From positions 62,001-126,000 of the forward strand of contig MCFE01000042.1 of assembly GCA_002104905.1 (NCBI GenBank): 64,000 bases of DNA, in the 5' to 3' direction. The translations under genes were made by a program, and so were the position numbers. The DNA is from Basidiobolus meristosporus CBS 931.73. Its lineage: Eukaryota > Basidiobolomycota > Basidiobolomycetes > Basidiobolales > Basidiobolaceae. The notes beneath the pieces were generated by a model, which made no database searches, was not told the DNA's origin, and saw nothing but the letters and a program-made list of their open reading frames with translations. Below, piece by piece: positions 10,996 to 24,240 of the stretch. The first letter of the stretch is position 1. The number at the start of each line of letters is the position of its first letter.

Positions 10996-12672
10996 TGTTT
11001 TAAGAGTCTTGTAGATATTTGAAGTGATTGGAAGAACAAGTAGATTATGTGGTCTTCACTTGGTGACTTATTTGATGTAAAAGTAGCAATTATACATTCA
11101 CATGGTCTTAGCATAGGAAATGTGTAGAATATGCTTAGGAAGTCCCAAGAACATGTGTGCATAGTTTGGGGCTGTTTGGACAACTAGAGCTATTTCATGC
11201 TCAGTGTTCCTAATATTTTGGTGAAGATATTCAAAGTAAATCATGACAAGAAATCTGGTCAGTAATCATTAAGATTTGTAGGTATCATCTAAGTGACTAC
11301 ATTTGGTGAATATTTAGGCAGAATTACAAATGTTAAAATACTACCACTCAACTAAATACTAGTCCTAATTGTGACCTAAGATATTCAAATTTGTCTCTAG
11401 CCAATGATTTGGTTAGTATGTCTGCAATCATTTCATCTGTAGGACAGTAAATTAAGTTAACAAAGTTACTCTCTATAGCTTCATGTATGAAATGATGTAT
11501 AATATCCAGGTCCTCAGTTCTAGCATGAAAAGTTAGATTTCTACCTCATTGTATACATCCTCAATTATCTTGAGATAAAGTAATTGGTGCTGTTTGACAT
11601 AAGCCTGAGTTTTGGAAAAGCTTTCTTAACCACATTGCTTTTTTTGTAGCTTCACAGGCTGCCAAATACTTGGCCTATGTGGTGGAAAGTGCTACAGTTG
11701 GTTGCTTTCTTGAATTCAATGAAATTGTTCCTTTACAGTAATTAAAGCTGTGACCTGTTGTGGAACTTCTGTCTTCTACATTTTGTTCCCAATTAGCATC
11801 AGAGTATCCTACAAGAATCTGTTCTGAATCCTTATTGGGTGTACATTACACAGAAGTCAGTAGATCTATTTAGGTATCTAAAAGTCTGTTCAACTGCTGC
11901 AGTATGATCAGATCCATAGTTCTGATTATGCTGGCTGACAACCTGCACAGAGTATAAGATATCTGGACATGTTCCAAATATGATATACATCAGACTGAGG
12001 ATCATAGATTGGTAAGGGAATTCTGACATTTTGGATGATACCAAGCTCCCTTGATTTGGTAGAGTATTGACCAAGTTATGTTTTGGCTCCATTGGGGTAG
12101 CTGCTGTTTTGCAATCTATCATTTGGTACTTTTTAAGTATATCTTGAATATACTTGGACTGGCTTAGGGTGATAGTCTGGGTACACCTGTCTATGGCAAG
12201 CTTTATCCCTAGGTAGTAACTGAGCTCTCCTATATGAGTATCTAGAACTCCGTAGGTAGGCTGGATTTAGTCTTGTCCTAGGTGGCTGTAATAAGATCAT
12301 CCACAATAGAGATAATAGCACCAGGTTTGCTCTATCTGGCTCTTAGTAGATACTACTGTTGGTAGTACTGCTTTAGAAACTCAAAGATTCCAAGTAAGAT
12401 TCTATCTTGCAGTTTCAGGCTCTTGCTGATTGTTTGAGACCATATAGAGATTTTTTAAGCTTGCAGACCAAATTGGGACTATTTTGGTCTGCAAAACCAT
12501 CAGGCTGGTCCATGTACACATCCTTGTCAAGCTCCACATTGAAGAGTGCAGTGTTGACATCTGTTAGATAATTATAAAACTGATATTTGGCTGCAATAGA
12601 AAATATTAATCTGATTGTATTAAACTTGGCCACCAGTGCAAAGGTCTCAGTAGAGTCTAGCCCTTTTGTCCC
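10996..12672 (-). mobile_element. Degenerate copia element B (3' LTR plus pol fragments)
   Basis: A 3' LTR (10996 to about 11338) is followed in minus orientation by decayed pol. RNase H/RT remnants are readable in pieces: 11832-12122 ('DCKTAATPMEPKHNL', 'FPYQSMILSLMYI') and 12415-12633 ('YMDQPDGFADQNSPNLVCKL'). Stops and frameshifts throughout; gag, integrase and the 5' LTR are missing. At 12673 the similarity switches to Tnp2-transposon sequence. Confidence 0.75.
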
Positions 12673-13090
12673 TACAAAAAATAACTAGGTCCTGCAGGTG
12701 GATTCAATCCAGATCAGCCATCAGGATCCTGCAGTGAGTCTGTCATAATGTCGGCAGCTTGGAATTATTGACACTCCACACAATCTTATGATGGGATTGT
12801 GCAACATTTTGCTGATGTAGCTGCCAAATAAAGTAGAAAATATGATGGTGCTCAAGCCATCTTTTGACAAGAAATGCATGGCATTCCAATGGTCTTGATG
12901 TGCTCTTTATTTATCTGCGCAGACCTAGCTGGCTAATACATCCTATTGCTTTTTATGGCAAGAAACTTGATAGTATTCTGATGACCTCATTGCAAACCTC
13001 TACAGGCATTATATTGATAGTATGGCAGCCTACAGCTAGTTCTGTATGAGGCTACTGTACCCCTTTACCAAATGGCATTTTTGTTTTTTA
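12673..13090 (-). mobile_element. Fragment of the Tnp2-type transposon, other end
   Basis: Resembles the reverse complement of 21000-21345: 'gatccacctgtgggacc' versus its counterpart near 12700, and 'caagaaacttgatagtat' against 'atactgtcaagtttcttg'. Non-coding. Confidence 0.55.
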
Positions 13091-13095
13091 CCCCC

Positions 13096-13836
13096 CCTTT
13101 GCTATAAGTGCCATGGAGATATTGATGTGACTGGGAGAACAAGCAGATTATTTGGTTTTTCACCAAATGATTTATTGATTGTAAAAGTAGTATTTATACT
13201 TTTACAAGGTCTTGGCATAATAAGCATGTGGAATAGTATTAGGAAAGTTTTAAGCACATGTGTGTAGAGTTTGGGATGGTTTGGACAACTTATCTAATTT
13301 AGATGTCTGGGTACCTGATATTCTAGAGAAAATATTTTAAGTAAATCCTAACAAGGAATTTGGTCAATATTCTCCAGGATATGAAGATAAAGATCTAGGT
13401 GACTAAGTTAGGTGAATATTTAGGTGGAGTTCTGAATCCTTATAACACTCCATTCAACTAAATGTTCATTCTGACTAGTACTTATTTTGACTTAGGATAT
13501 TCAAATTTCTCTCTAGCTAATAATTTGTGAATATGTCCGCAATCATTTCATCTGTAGGCCAGTAAACTAAGCTAAGTTATTCTCTATAGCTTCACATATA
13601 GGATGATGTCTGATATCTATGTGCTTAGTTCTATCATGAAAATTGTGACTTCTACCTAACTGTATACATCCTTGATTATCTTGAAATAAAGTAACAGATG
13701 TTTTTGATATAGGCCTTAATGCAAAAGAAGCTTTCATAGCCATTTTGCTTCTTTTGTAGCTTCACAGACTGCCAAATACTCTGCCTCTGTGGTAGAAAGT
13801 GCTACAGTTGATTGCTTTCTTGAATTCCATGAAATT
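13096..13836 (-). mobile_element. Copia C: 3' LTR and the end of RNase H
   Basis: LTR at about 13096-13447, then a polypurine-type motif (in reverse, 'cactccattcaactaaatg') and the C-terminal RNase H region to 13836, where the copia A LTR begins. Reading resumes at 23269-24240 (reverse transcriptase), 29271-30870 (integrase to gag) and apparently 43919-44388 (gag start and 5' LTR). Every segment is interrupted by stops. Confidence 0.65.
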
Positions 13837-15526
13837 ATAGTAAAAACTTGTAATTACACCTAAATATTCATATAACTTGGTCACTTTGATCATTATCTTC
13901 AAATCCTAGAGAATACTGGCCAAGTTCCCTGGATGGGATTTACTTGGAATATGTTCACCATAATATTAGGTACCAAGATCCTGAAATTTTCAAAAGCTGA
14001 CCAAGCAACCCCACACTTTGCTCATATGTGCTTAGGACTTTCCTAAGCCTATTCTACATGCTCTCTATGCCAAGATCATACAAAGTTCTAAATACTACTT
14101 TACATTCAATAAATCATTAAGTGAAAGCCACATAATGTACTTGTCTTCCCAGTCACCTCTAATATCTCCAAGACTTTTACAACAGGTTATGAGCCCCAAG
14201 CTGCCATTCTCTGCAATGCTTACCACTGCTATTACTGGAATTTTCCCTCTGCTGAAAAGTTGGATGGATCTAACTACCAAGTGTGGAAGGTAAAGATGAA
14301 GATGCAGCTGAAAGGAAGCAGCCTTTGGGATATTGTCTTGGGAGGAGAGTGCCCTCATAAAGATGTGGGAGAGAAAGCCTTGAAGTACCAGAAGAAAAAA
14401 CAAAGTGCCTTTAACTGGATTTGCCTTAATGTCAAAGAAAAATAGCTAATTCAATGCTCAAGAGAAAAAACCACAAAGAACGCCTGGAAGGCTTTAGAAG
14501 ACACCTACTAGCCATGTTTTGCTACTAAGAAAATGTATTGCAGACCAAATTCTATATTATAAAGATGCTGCCAGGAGAAGAAATGAAAAATCTAACTAGC
14601 AGAATTACCCTGCCAGTGGATGAGATGGGATCTGTTGGTAAACCAACTGCTGATGAGGATGTGATATTTACCATTTTGAATAGCCTGAAAGGCAAGTTTC
14701 AGGGCCTTGTATCAGCCCTAGAGTCCAGAACTGAAGATTTGACCTTAAATGACATATATTGAAGGCTCCTGGAACAAGAATCAGAAAATCAAGCATCAAC
14801 AAGAAGGAAGAAGAAAATGCTTTAATATGCAATGATAACCAACAAAGGAGGTACTCACAACCCTTCAAAGGCAACAGCAACCTGTTTTTGCAAATACAGC
14901 AAAAGGAAAGGACACACATTAGACTGGAGCTTTCAAAAGAGTGATAATCAGCAAAAGATGCCAGAATATGAAAATGCTGCAACAACAGAAGATAGACTAT
15001 TCATATATGCACTTAATATGACCACAAATAAGGATTCTCAGATGTGGCACCCTGACTGTTGAGCATCTCAACACTTTATACACCCAAAAGGACTTTTAGC
15101 TCAATATCAAGAAATTCCATTTAAGAAAGCTTTCTTGGGTGACAATAGAACACTTGATGAAATGGGAGAAGGAACCATCTATGTAAACCTTAGAAGCAGT
15201 GAAGGAAGCCATTCTCTTACTATCAAAGAAGTACCATATATACCAGATATAGCCAAGAACCTACTATCTGTAAGCAAGGCCACTGCAGAAGGACTCAGTT
15301 TCAGCCTTGACAATTCTGGATGCAGGATCACTTATCAAAATGATGCCCATATTGCTTTGGGTATCAGAGATCAGCATCTACATAAGTTGACTTCTATTCC
15401 ATTATATCTGGCAGCCAATATAAGTAACTTAAATGAAGAAACACCAATGCTTTGGCACAGGAGATTTGGGCACATCAATTTTGATTATTTGTGCAAAATG
15501 TTCAGTTATACCTCAATTGCCAATTG
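13837..15526 (+). mobile_element. Copia A: 5' LTR, primer binding site, gag and protease region
   Basis: 5' LTR about 13837-14184 ending AACA, followed directly by GGTTATGAGCCCC (14185-14197), complementary to the anticodon arm of initiator tRNA-Met. Degenerate gag from about 14240 ('LDGSNYQVWKVKMKMQL'), with further open pieces at 14538-14762 and 15135-15526. The last holds 'GEGTIYVNLRSSEG', 'IPDIAKNLLSVSKAT' and the pre-integrase 'LWHRRFGHI'. Stops separate the pieces. Similarity breaks at 15527, where the DNA transposon starts, and resumes near 21346. Confidence 0.75.
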
Positions 15527-15711
15527 TATTGACCTATACAAGTCTCTATACCCTACACTAACATTAAGCTCAACCCCACACTTAACAGGTAGCTCCATTA
15601 AAATCCACCACTCAATAAGTATTTCTGCTGTACACTCTGGTTCCACAACTTTGGTGGGAACCCAACAGCTTTATGCCACTGTTCATTCACTGGTTCTCAC
15701 ACATCCTGGTC

Positions 15712-17561
15712 TTAAGCTGGCACTGCAAGGTCTAGCTCCTCATCTGCCAGTCTTTGCAATAAATTCTTGCAATATTCCAGTGCATTTTCTTGAGCACTGC
15801 TCTTGAAGAAGTGCTGCAACATCTTGGTGTGCCTATCAGTGCTCCAAAACTCCACTGAAGGCAATGTGATAGTCTTTTGAGCTCTTGACATTGTAGCCTT
15901 GCCTGTCAGCAGGATCTCCACTCTGTCAACAATAGAGAATGTGGAGGCTGTAGAGGCTGTGGTAGACAAATTGCCTTTTTCAGCAAACTCATCTACCTTG
16001 CTGGGGTGTAGCTCATCTGACTGCACTTCCAACTTCTTTGAAAACAGCTGTTTTTGTGTTGGTAATTCTTCTTGGCTATGATGGGATTCAGTCTGTTCCT
16101 GGCTTGCGGTGTTAATTGGTAAGAACTGCAGTTTTTCTTGCATGCCTCCCTGTCTCAGGCTTTGGTAGACATTTTTCCCTTTACCTTTTTGTTTATCACT
16201 GCCAGGTCTTTCACTGCTGCTTAGTCTAAGTGCTTCTTATATAGAACTATGTTTTCTCCTGGATAAATTCTGCTCTGATGCATCTGTTTTGGCCTTCTTG
16301 TCCCTTGCTGGAGCTCTTCTGGGAATCTGACATTTCTTTTCTGCTTATTTTGAGCTCCCAACTGTAGTTATGACAGGCTCCTGTAAAAGCTGCTGGTTTT
16401 TATCACTGCCAAGTCCTTCACTCATACTTTGACCGGGTGCTTCTTGAGTGGTACTATGCTTTTTCCTTGATAAATGTTATGCTGGTGTATCTGTGTCTGT
16501 CTGTTTGTCCCTAATTGGCACTCTTCCAGCTACCTGACATCTCTTTGATGCTTGTCTGGAGCTTTTGACCCTGCTTGTAACAGCCTCTTGAGGAAGCTGC
16601 TGGTTTTTAGCCATGGCACCCTAGTTCTTCTGCCTTTGATAGTTTCTGCTATTCTTAAGATACTTTCTAGGCACACCAATGCTGGCCCAAAATCTGTTTG
16701 CATGCTTGAATCCAGGATAATGCTCATGGAACAAGTCAAGTGCATTCTGCTTAGCTTTGAGTTCCTGATGGTCCCATGGTAGGCCAGCCTTAAGGTGATG
16801 GCATGCTAGACTTCTGATGGCCTCTTGTATATTAGCCCACTCTTCATTATTGCACTCAATGGCTTCACAGATCTTCAATGTCTTTTGATTTTTAGGCTTT
16901 GGTATAAACACCACACTGTCTCCCTCCCATGCTGTGATAGGTTTCTCTGTGGGCTTTATCTTTGGGCACTGTTGTTGCGCTTCAAAGACTGTACAGTATT
17001 CCTCTGCTGTTATGTTGGGAAATGGCTCAATTCTTGGCTGTGACATTAGCTACTTGAGTTCCTTCTTTGCAGCAAAAATACTGCTTTCTCTACCTGGGAT
17101 ATTGATTGCTCTACATGTATTATTTGCTCATCCTGTTTCTGGGCTATTTCCTGATTTCTCTGGGCCATTGCATCTATCCTATCAGCCACTCCACCTAACT
17201 ACTTAATTAATGCTTTGGTAGGAGCTGACAACATACTTCCTAATATGGGTGGTGGTGATGTTATCATGCCCACTTGCTGATCTTCAACAGAGGGTACTGC
17301 ATTTGCTACATTCTCATCTGCCTGAGCATAACAGTCAGCTTGTGGCTCCACATAGGTTCTCAATTGCCTACTTGACTGAGAGCCTGAGGAGTCCACATAA
17401 TTACCTTCAATGGGCACACTGTCCACAGGGCCTTTTTTGGATGTAGCCCTGCTTGTTGCACTGAATGTCAAAGCAAGCTGTTGTCCAACTGTTCTTCTGT
17501 TGCCATCAGCAGTGGGGTTTGGTTGAGAACCAGACAACTTTGCTTTATTTTTTGGCGGCAT
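15712..17561 (-). pseudogene. Accessory ORF(s) of the Tnp2 transposon
   Basis: Three open pieces on the minus strand: 17561-17199 (starts MPPKNKAKLSGSQPN, Gln/Ser-rich), 17046-16621 (contains 'ITAWEGDSVVFIPKPKNQKT' and 'FHEHYPGFKHANRFWASIG') and 16143-15712 (Gln/Glu-rich). They lie divergent to the transposase, as the second gene of CACTA-type elements often does. A damaged copy of the middle piece occurs across 33109-33176 and 38115-38304. Function unknown; possibly a DNA-binding partner of the transposase. Stops separate the pieces, so I treat them as broken. Confidence 0.5.
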
Positions 17562-17783
17562 ATATATGGAAGTAAGTCAAACCAAAGGGGAAATAGTGTT
17601 ACATATACATGTGTATGTGGTGCCACAAATTTATTTTTAATGCTTACAATGGTGGGTCATAATTAAATCTTACATTCATGTAGGTGCAATGTCTCAAATG
17701 CAAGACTGTCTTAAGTTCACATGAGTATTGACCAAAAAGTGATATAATAGCATTAGTTTGTTGAAGGTCAAATTGTTTGCCCC

Positions 17784-20700
17784 ATGGACATGACTACTTT
17801 GATGCAACACTGTAAGAGAAGAGAAAAAAGATTATGTGGCTATTGTGGCAAGCCTATCAGCCATGAAGCACACAGACAGTATAGGAAGAATTACAAGGAT
17901 CATGACAAGTGTTTTGCCACCCAAGTCATATTTGACCATTCATTGGTCACTACTGTACCAACATTATCTTGCTGGCCAGTTGATACTTCTATATTGGCAC
18001 CTGGCTGTCTTTGTCACCTTGCACAAACTGAGTCAGGTGAGTTTGTGACACCTTTAGGCTCACCTCAGCCTTCTGAATATGGCACGCAGAGTGATAGCTC
18101 TGACAATGAAGGTTCACTGATGGATTTTGAGGCTATCTCCTCTAACAACAGTATCACATATGAGCCTGGTCAAATCCCTATATGCAGTTAGATAACACCT
18201 GTTGAAACAAGTGCCAAGGATACTTTATGGAGCCAAGTGAGCCCAGTAATCCATCTACTGGAGAATGAAGTAATCTTGTGGCTAAAGAAGTGGTGCGTTG
18301 TAGAGGTACTCCAGGGAGAAGCTACACAACTCAAGGTGTGTGAGGTGTCTGATGGGTGCAATAACCTCTGTGTCTAAACTGCTGGTGTCTTTGTCAATAT
18401 GTCACTATTGTAAAAGCTCCTGCTTCTCTAGCTTCCTAGGTGCTCCAAGTGTCTCCAAAGGCCTCTGTGTGTCTTGTGCACTACCCTGAAAAGCTCCTTG
18501 ATGGCAGGTCTGAGATGTACTGTTGTAGGCATCAGTGGAATTCTTGATGACATCACTATTAGCTAAAAATATGCCAAGAATGTCCTAGAGGGTTCTAAAA
18601 GGCGCAGCACATCCAGCCAATCAGGTATCAGTAGTCTGAAACCTGTGCAGCATAGAAATACCATATATGGTATTGAAATGATAGGGATGGTAACATAGAC
18701 TTAGGTCATGTGTCACAGGTACTGACGTGGGTACTTGCCTTATGTAGATACATATACTGATCATAAAGCTGAATAACATCTGGGATAACTAATGCTAATA
18801 GCTAATCAGGGTAAACATCATATGGGGATAATACTGATAATATGGGCAAAAGAAGAATGGGAAAATACTGATAAGATAAAATATGAATAAATACATCATA
18901 ATGACTATATGAATTAACTTGTCTGTAGGAGGTATGTTTACCCTACTACAGCATTTCCACTAGTATCAGTAATGGGGGCTTTGAGGATTTATTACTACTT
19001 CTTGCCAAAATCATACCAGGATGCAACTTACCATGTACATGGTACAAGTGGACAACCGTCATGTGGCTGGCAACATATGATCTAGAGACTGTGCTGATTC
19101 CAGCATGTGTTAACAGTTGCATGGCATTCACATCCAAAAATGCTACCATTGCAATGTGTCCAAATTGTCAGGAATCCACCACCATTGAGGGAAAACATTG
19201 TTCACACTCCAGATATATTCAAGTCATACCCCATCTGAGGAAGCTGATGCAGTCCAACAAGTATTGCAAAGCTATAAAGTACCATACCTAGTATCAATCA
19301 AGCACAAACATATCCAATATATTTGATGGCAAACATTACAAACAGCTAAGAAGCACGGGCTACTTTGAAGGTATGTATGGCCATGCCTTTGCTTTAGCAC
19401 TTGATGGATTCTCATTAAACAGATACTCTACCAGCAAATCCTGCTGGCCACTGATTCTCATCAATCTGAATCTGCTGCCCATCTTACAGTATCAGAGAAA
19501 TAATCTGATGGTAGTCTCACTAGTATCTGGGCCTAAATCACCATCCTACCTGGATAGCTACATGTATCCATTGCTGGATGAGCTTTGTATGCTTTCCTGC
19601 AGGATAACAGTAAATGGCTGTTGAGTAAAAGCATATACTATTATCTGCATTGGAGATACCCCAGCCATCAGCAAGATAGCAGGTTTTTCCGGGCACAATG
19701 GATGGTATTGCTGTTGAATATGTGAGATCCAGGGGATTTACTCCATAACTCACACACATTATTATTATCCAAACACCAGCACTAAGAACATCATCTTTCC
19801 ACAGAGAGAATGTATAGAAGTAAGCATGCAATTGCAGCAAAGTTGGCAAGCTATAATCCATTGGCCAGAACATGGAATCAATTGGAAACCAGAGATACTT
19901 AAGATAGAGGGTATCTGTTGGAGCAAAAGCTTTCTACTGGGAGCAATGCATTTGCTTTTCAACAATATTCCTATACTGATGACCAAGTTGTACATGGGCA
20001 TTTTAAGCTAAATGAGCCCTTTGAGGTACCAGAGACATTTGAAAGAATTGGCAAGATATTACAGAGTGTCTGCTACCCTAAGTACTTCTCATGAGCTCCA
20101 ATTAATATTTATATACATATGCAATAATACAAATGCAAAGACTGGATGAACTGGATATGTATTTATTTAAGTGGTGTTCTGAAGCCATTCTTACCCAGAG
20201 TACATTGGAAGCACTGGGAGTCATATGTGGACATTGTAGGAATAAGACAAGTCAAGTTGTATGTACTACCATATAATAATCTCATCAAGAATATTACCTT
20301 CAAGTCCATCATGGATGTGATGAGTTGGCACATGGAGGACAGCCAGAAAGAGTTGGAAAATACTGAGGACAAATGTGCCCATGGAGACACCTATGCCTAT
20401 GGCATTAAGAAGCCAAGCAGCTCCAATGTGTGGGCAATCAGTTAAGAAATGCAAACTTGGGTTGGGTGCAACAAGCAACTAGTTTTTATCAGGAAAACTC
20501 TACCAAGATATGCTGGATTTCTCATGGTCACCAGCCAACTTCTATACCATTCAATATGGAGTTCACACAAACAAAAGCCAGAGGGCACCTATAGTGGGGA
20601 CTGGAATCCAGCAGGGAGAAGGAACATATTGGCTAAATACCAAGAAGTTCTTTGCGGATATTCAGGAGGTATTCATGGCAGAAGTGGCAACAACCAAGCA

Positions 20701-20901
20701 TATGTTTGCAAGATGATATGTTACCAGCAGTACAAGGTATATGGCAACTCTGCAAGTATCACACTAAAAAGCCATAAAGTTAAGGTGATAGAAGTATGTC
20801 AATTGCAGCAGGTGTGTGTGTTTGTAGAGGTTAGTAAGCAGGAGGCCATAGTTTTTTTTGATTCAAACTATATGTGGAATACCCAACATAGCAGTGGGTA
20901 A
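17784..20901 (+). pseudogene. Tnp2-family transposase (Transposase_21), degenerate
   Basis: N-terminal piece 17784-18191 carries 'CGYCGKPISHEAHRQYRKNY'. After a decayed stretch, 19061-19291 has 'CPNC' followed by 'YIQVIPHLRKLMQSN'. Then 19320-19620 shows the core 'FDGKHYKQLRSTGYF', 'ALALDGFSLNRYS', 'CWPLILINLNLLP' and 'SGPKSPSYLDSYMYPLLDEL'; 19640-20010 has 'GDTPAISKIAGFSGHNGWYCC' (first 20 of that block shown in part) and 'GAMHLLFNNIPILM'. This order is diagnostic of the Tnp2 transposase of CACTA elements. In-frame stops (for example near 19622 and 19720) show it is dead. Confidence 0.75.
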
Positions 20902-21345
20902 GCAAACAAAGAGGGGTGATTCTACAGTGGAATATATGATTTGCACAAGGGGAGGCAGAAAAAGGAAATACCATTTGGTAGATTGGTACAGTAGCATTAT
21001 ACAGATCCAGCAGTAGGCCATTATACTGCCAATATAATGCCATCAGAGTCTTGCTGCAAGGCCATCAAAATACTGTCAAGTTTCTTGCCATATAAGGCAA
21101 TTGGATGTCCTGGCCAACTGGATCCACTTAAAATAGTTGTAGAGCACTAAAAGACTGCAACAGTACCATGCAAATATTGTCACAGCACTGTAAAATTAGC
21201 AAAACACCATCATAATCCCATCATAAGATTGTTAGGAGGGTCACTAATTCCAAGCTGCTGGTATTTTGAAGGTCTCTAAATGGGATCTTGACAGGTGATC
21301 TGGATTGGATCCACCTGTGGGACCAAATTATTTTTCACAGGGCAA

Positions 21346-23268
21346 TTGTGGCTCAGCCTGAATTAGTGCCCAGAAATATCCTAGAAGTGACATTATAGTA
21401 TCAAATGCCTGGAGATTCTACTGGACAAGAAATAGCCAAAATTACTATATCAATGAGGGTACAAACCTAGCCCACACCTATTGAGTCCGTGTTGATGAGC
21501 CCCAGACTGTAAAGGAGGCCCTATATAGCTCTCAGACAAGGCTTTGGAGATCTGCAACTGCTGAGGAATATCAGGCCCTGACTGAAAAGCAAACTTGGGA
21601 CTAGGTCAAATTACTAATTGACCAAAATCAATTGGATGCAGATGGGTCTTTAAGACAAAGTGCAAGGCTCATGGTACAACTGAAAGATAAAAAGCAAGAC
21701 TTGCAGCCAAAGGATACTTTCTAACAAAAGGACTTAGCTATATAGAGACCCTTGCACTAGTAGCCAAGTTTAATTCCTTCTGATTAATATTGGCTGTTAC
21801 AGCCAAAAATCTGTTTTCTATACATCAAACAGTAGTAAAAACTACATTCTTGAATAGAAAGCTTGATGAGGGCATGTATATAGACCAGCCTGATAGGTTG
21901 GCTGACCAAGATAACTACCATTTGATCTGCAAGCTTGAAAAATCTCTATATGGTCTCAAATAATCACCAAGAGCCTGGAATTGCAAGATAGATTCTTATT
22001 TGGAATCTGTGATTTCCAAAGGAGTTCAAGATGTCCAATCTAGGAGAGCTTAGTTACTACTTGGGGATAATGTTCTCTATAGACAGAAGTACCCAGACTA
22101 TCACCCTAAGCAATCCAAGTATATTCAAGATATACCTAATAAGTACCAAATGGAATACTATAAACCAGCGGCTACCCCAATGGGGATAAACCTTAACTGG
22201 GTCAAAACTTAACCATATTGAGACACCTTGGTGCCATCTGAATGCTCTGACTTTCCTTATTGATCTATGGTTGGCAGTCTGATGTATATCATGCTTGGGA
22301 CATGTCCAGATATCTCACATTCAGTAGGAATTGCCAGCTAGCATAATCAGAACTATGGATATGATCATTTTGCAGCAGTTAAGAGGATTTTTAGACACCT
22401 AAAAGCAGCTGCTGATATATGCCTAAGATATACTTATAAGGATTCAGAACAGTATCTTGTGGGATACTCTGATGCTGATAGGGGACAAAGTTTAGAAGTC
22501 AGAAGATCCACCACAGGAGACACCTTTTTTTACTGTCAAGGAGCAATTTCATAGAATTCAAGAGAGCAACCAACCCTAGCACTTTCTGCCACAGAGGCAG
22601 AGTATAGGGAGGCCTTTGAAGCTGCAAAAGAAGCAATGTGGCTAAGAAGCTTTTATAGATTTAAGCCTATGTCAAAAAACACCAATTACTTTGTTTCAAG
22701 AGAAATAAGGATGTATACAATTATGTAGAAGTTGCACTGTTCATGCTAGAACTAAGTACATAGACATTGGACATCATTTCATATGTGAAGTGATAGAAAA
22801 TAGCTTGGCTAAATTAGCTTGCTATCCTATGGATGAAATGATTGCAGACATATATACCTAACCATTAGCTGGAGACAAGTTTGAATATCTTAGGTCAAAA
22901 TCAAGACTAATCAGTATAAACATTTAGCTTAGTGGGAGTGTTGTGAAAATTTGTAAATCTACCTAAATATTCACATAGCTTAGTCACTTAGATCATTACC
23001 TTTAAATTCTAAAAAACACTGTCTAAATTCCTTGTCAGGATTTGCTAATAATATTTTCACCAAAATAGCAGGTACCCAGCATATGAAAATCTCAAGGTTA
23101 TCCAAACAGCGCCAAACTTGGCACACATATTCTTGGTACCTTTCTTAGCGTATTTTATGTGTTTATAATCCCAAGACCATGTAAAAGTATAAATACTTCT
23201 TTACATTCAATAAATCATTAAGTGAAGACCACATAATCTACTTGTTCTCCCAATCACTTCCAATATCA
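21346..23268 (+). mobile_element. Copia A: RT, RNase H and 3' LTR
   Basis: Continuation of copia A after the DNA transposon. Decayed reverse transcriptase readable near 21540-22000 and RNase H near 22200-22900 ('ATEAEYREAFEAAKEAMWL'-like). A purine-rich tract (22926-22938) precedes the 3' LTR, 22939 to about 23268, which lacks its last ~20 bases where copia C sequence begins. Confidence 0.7.
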
Positions 23269-24240
23269 TTAGTGTATCTTGAATATACTCAGACTGTCTT
23301 AGGGTGATAGTCTGGGTTCTTCTGTCCATAACTGAGTCCTCATAGATTGGATTTCTTGAACTCTCTAAATAGGCTGGATTTAGTCTCTTCCAATGTATTT
23401 AGGTTATTAGTGGCTATAATTAGATCTTCTACATATAGAGCTATAGGAGTGAAATTGCTCTATCTGGCTTATAATATACACTTTAGTCAGAATTGCTCCT
23501 TTTGAAACTTAAAGATTTCAAATAAGATTCTAGCTGGCAATTCCAGGCTTTTGGTGATTGTATGAGTGCATATAGAGATTTTTTAAGCTTACAGACTAAA
23601 TGGGTGTTATCTTGGTCAACAAACCTATCTGGCTGGTCCTTATACATCTCCTCATCATGCTTTTTGTTCAAAATGCAGTTTTTACATCCATATGATGTAA
23701 TAGAAACTTACATTTGGCAGCAATGCCAACATTGATCTGATGAATTAAACTTGAGTACTGGTGTAGAGGTCTCACTATAGCCAATTCCTTTTGCTTGAGA
23801 GTATCCATTGGCTACAAGTCTTACTTTGTATCTTTTAGCTGTACCATCAATGTTATATTTTGTCTTGATGACCCATCTGCATCCATTTGAATTGCTCTAC
23901 ATTGCTTACTTGACAAAGTCACAAGTCTGATTTTTCATCAGGGCCTGACACTCCTCAGTTGTTGAAGAACTACAAAACCTTGTCTGAGGGCTTTCTAAGG
24001 TCTCTGTTACAATGTGCACCCTTGTTGATATAGAGATTTGGGCTATTTCTGGTCATTTGGATCTCCTGGTTTGTGATTCCAAATTATCACTTCTATGATA
24101 ATGCCAGGCACTGACTCAGACTGAACCATGGTTGTAGAGTCCACCAGATTGATAAAGTGGACTTGAGATCAGATTTTTGTCATCAGCTAAAATAATTTCT
24201 TGGCATATACTCTACACCCAGATATTCTTAGATATTCTTC
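23269..24240 (-). mobile_element. Copia C: reverse transcriptase segment
   Basis: Minus-strand copia RT remnants, clearest at 23483-23671 ('YKDQPDRFVDQDNTHLVCKL'). It continues copia C from 13836 with several hundred bases missing, and ends at the solo gypsy LTR at 24241. Confidence 0.65.

Larger units (their letters stand above)
15527..21345 (+). mobile_element. Tnp2 (CACTA-like) DNA transposon, copy 1, inserted in copia A
   Basis: About 5.8 kb between two halves of copia A. A transposase runs on + (17784 to about 20900) and accessory ORFs run divergently on - (15712-17561). Flanks share 'caattgt' (around 15518 and 21346), which could be a 7-8 bp target duplication. The ends ('attgacctatacaag' and '..tttttcacaggg') are not clear inverted repeats, so the exact termini are uncertain. 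It is degenerate and probably immobile. Confidence 0.65.

Noticed and set aside
19538-20001. Minus-strand ORFs of 78-111 codons
   Set aside because: The plus strand here encodes Tnp2 transposase motifs in the correct order.
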